Assembly: GCA_035709005.1 (NCBI GenBank) | Contig: DASTFB010000071.1 | Span: 1-64,000 of the forward strand | Reading direction: 5' to 3' | DNA: 64,000 nt | DNA from: Candidatus Methylomirabilota bacterium | GTDB taxonomy: Bacteria; Methylomirabilota; Methylomirabilia; Rokubacteriales; CSP1-6 | In this document: piece after piece, positions 63,765-64,000 of the stretch | Position numbering within the stretch: the first letter of the stretch is position 1 | Layout: every line of letters starts with the position of its first letter | Notes under the pieces: model-generated | The model's database searches: none | What the model was told of the DNA's origin: nothing | Seen by the model: the letters and a program-made list of their open reading frames with translations, nothing else | Made by a program: the position numbers and the translations under genes

Positions 63765-64000
63765 ATGCCGCCCTCGACGCTCGAGTTTTTCTATCGCCTC
63801 GCCAATATCCTGCTTGGCGTCGCCATGCTGATAGCGGCGGCATTCGTCGTCGCGGAGATCCGGCGCCGTCCGACGATGCGACGTGAGCCGCTGGGTCTGG
63901 TGCTGTGCCTCGTCCTGCTCACCGTGGCCATGCGCGGCACGATGCGCGCCGTGTTCGAGGACGTCATCGCCGTGCAGACGGAAGTGGCCTGGACCCTCAC
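63765..64000 (+). CDS. Membrane protein, partial (5' end only)
   Basis: The frame from the ATG at 63765 stays open to the end of the window (78 residues). It has two predicted helices (LANILLGVAMLIAAAFVVAEI and PLGLVLCLVLLTVAM) separated by a basic loop (RRRPTMRRE). This could be the membrane part of a sensor kinase, but no domain is visible yet. Confidence 0.6.
   Translation, partial: MPPSTLEFFYRLANILLGVAMLIAAAFVVAEIRRRPTMRREPLGLVLCLVLLTVAMRGTMRAVFEDVIAVQTEVAWTL

Overview
This 64 kb window is a piece of a GC-rich (about 70%) bacterial chromosome. The gene set (futalosine menaquinone pathway, many UspA genes, TRAP transporters, multiheme cytochromes, an unusual heme-copper enzyme) and the dispersed GC-rich hairpins suggest an uncultured soil or subsurface lineage such as Candidatus Rokubacteria/NC10 (Methylomirabilota). 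That placement is inference; there is no rRNA or tRNA in the window to fix it.

Layout. (1) 1-9.5 kb, minus strand: a respiratory operon with a one-helix subunit, a CuA subunit II, a heme-copper subunit I that lacks the catalytic tyrosine, a second subunit I-like protein without the CuB histidine pair, CtaB, SCO, and a cytochrome b-ferredoxin-MvhD-like fusion that runs off the left edge. A CRP/FNR-type palindrome precedes the operon. Upstream lie a PAS-LuxR regulator and a membrane-anchored nine-heme cytochrome of the hydroxylamine oxidoreductase type. I read this as a nitrogen-oxide module, with NO reduction rather than O2 reduction. (2) 9.6-24 kb: a stress and redox island with six UspA genes (seven Usp domains), a tandem APS-kinase-like protein, BirA, and an NtrC-type sigma-54 activator flanked on both sides by sigma-54 -24/-12 promoter matches, then a persulfide/sulfur module (MBL-rhodanese, two YeeE halves), DUF2267, CBS, GNAT, cytochrome c and an ADP-forming acyl-CoA synthetase. 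(3) 24-29 kb: MlaC-like protein, RlpA, and an IS1380-family insertion sequence that landed in the shared stop codons of two convergent genes. (4) 29-33 kb: menaquinone genes mqnD, mqnC and mqnE. (5) 33-36 kb: a TRAP transporter with an internal terminator. (6) 36-49.7 kb: mostly housekeeping genes (hotdog proteins, IlvD, QueG, Def, M48 protease, MutT/MutY, YgfZ, DUF255), with two copies of a two-hairpin intergenic repeat that shows a compensatory base change. (7) 49.8-53.2 kb: a small accessory patch with a decayed Cas6-like gene, a SEC-C protein, a nucleotidyltransferase with a UPF0158-fusion partner, and a frameshifted serine recombinase remnant. (8) 53.2-56.3 kb: a TPP riboswitch and thiSGE-thiO. 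(9) 56.3-64 kb: M20 hydrolase, cobalamin-type binding protein without a signal peptide, TldD/TldE, TatD, a HlyD-family protein and the start of a membrane protein.

The best candidates for something new are the tyrosine-less heme-copper operon under an HcpR-like operator next to a HAO-like cytochrome, and the sigma-54-flanked Usp/sulfur island. No CRISPR array, rRNA or tRNA was seen.
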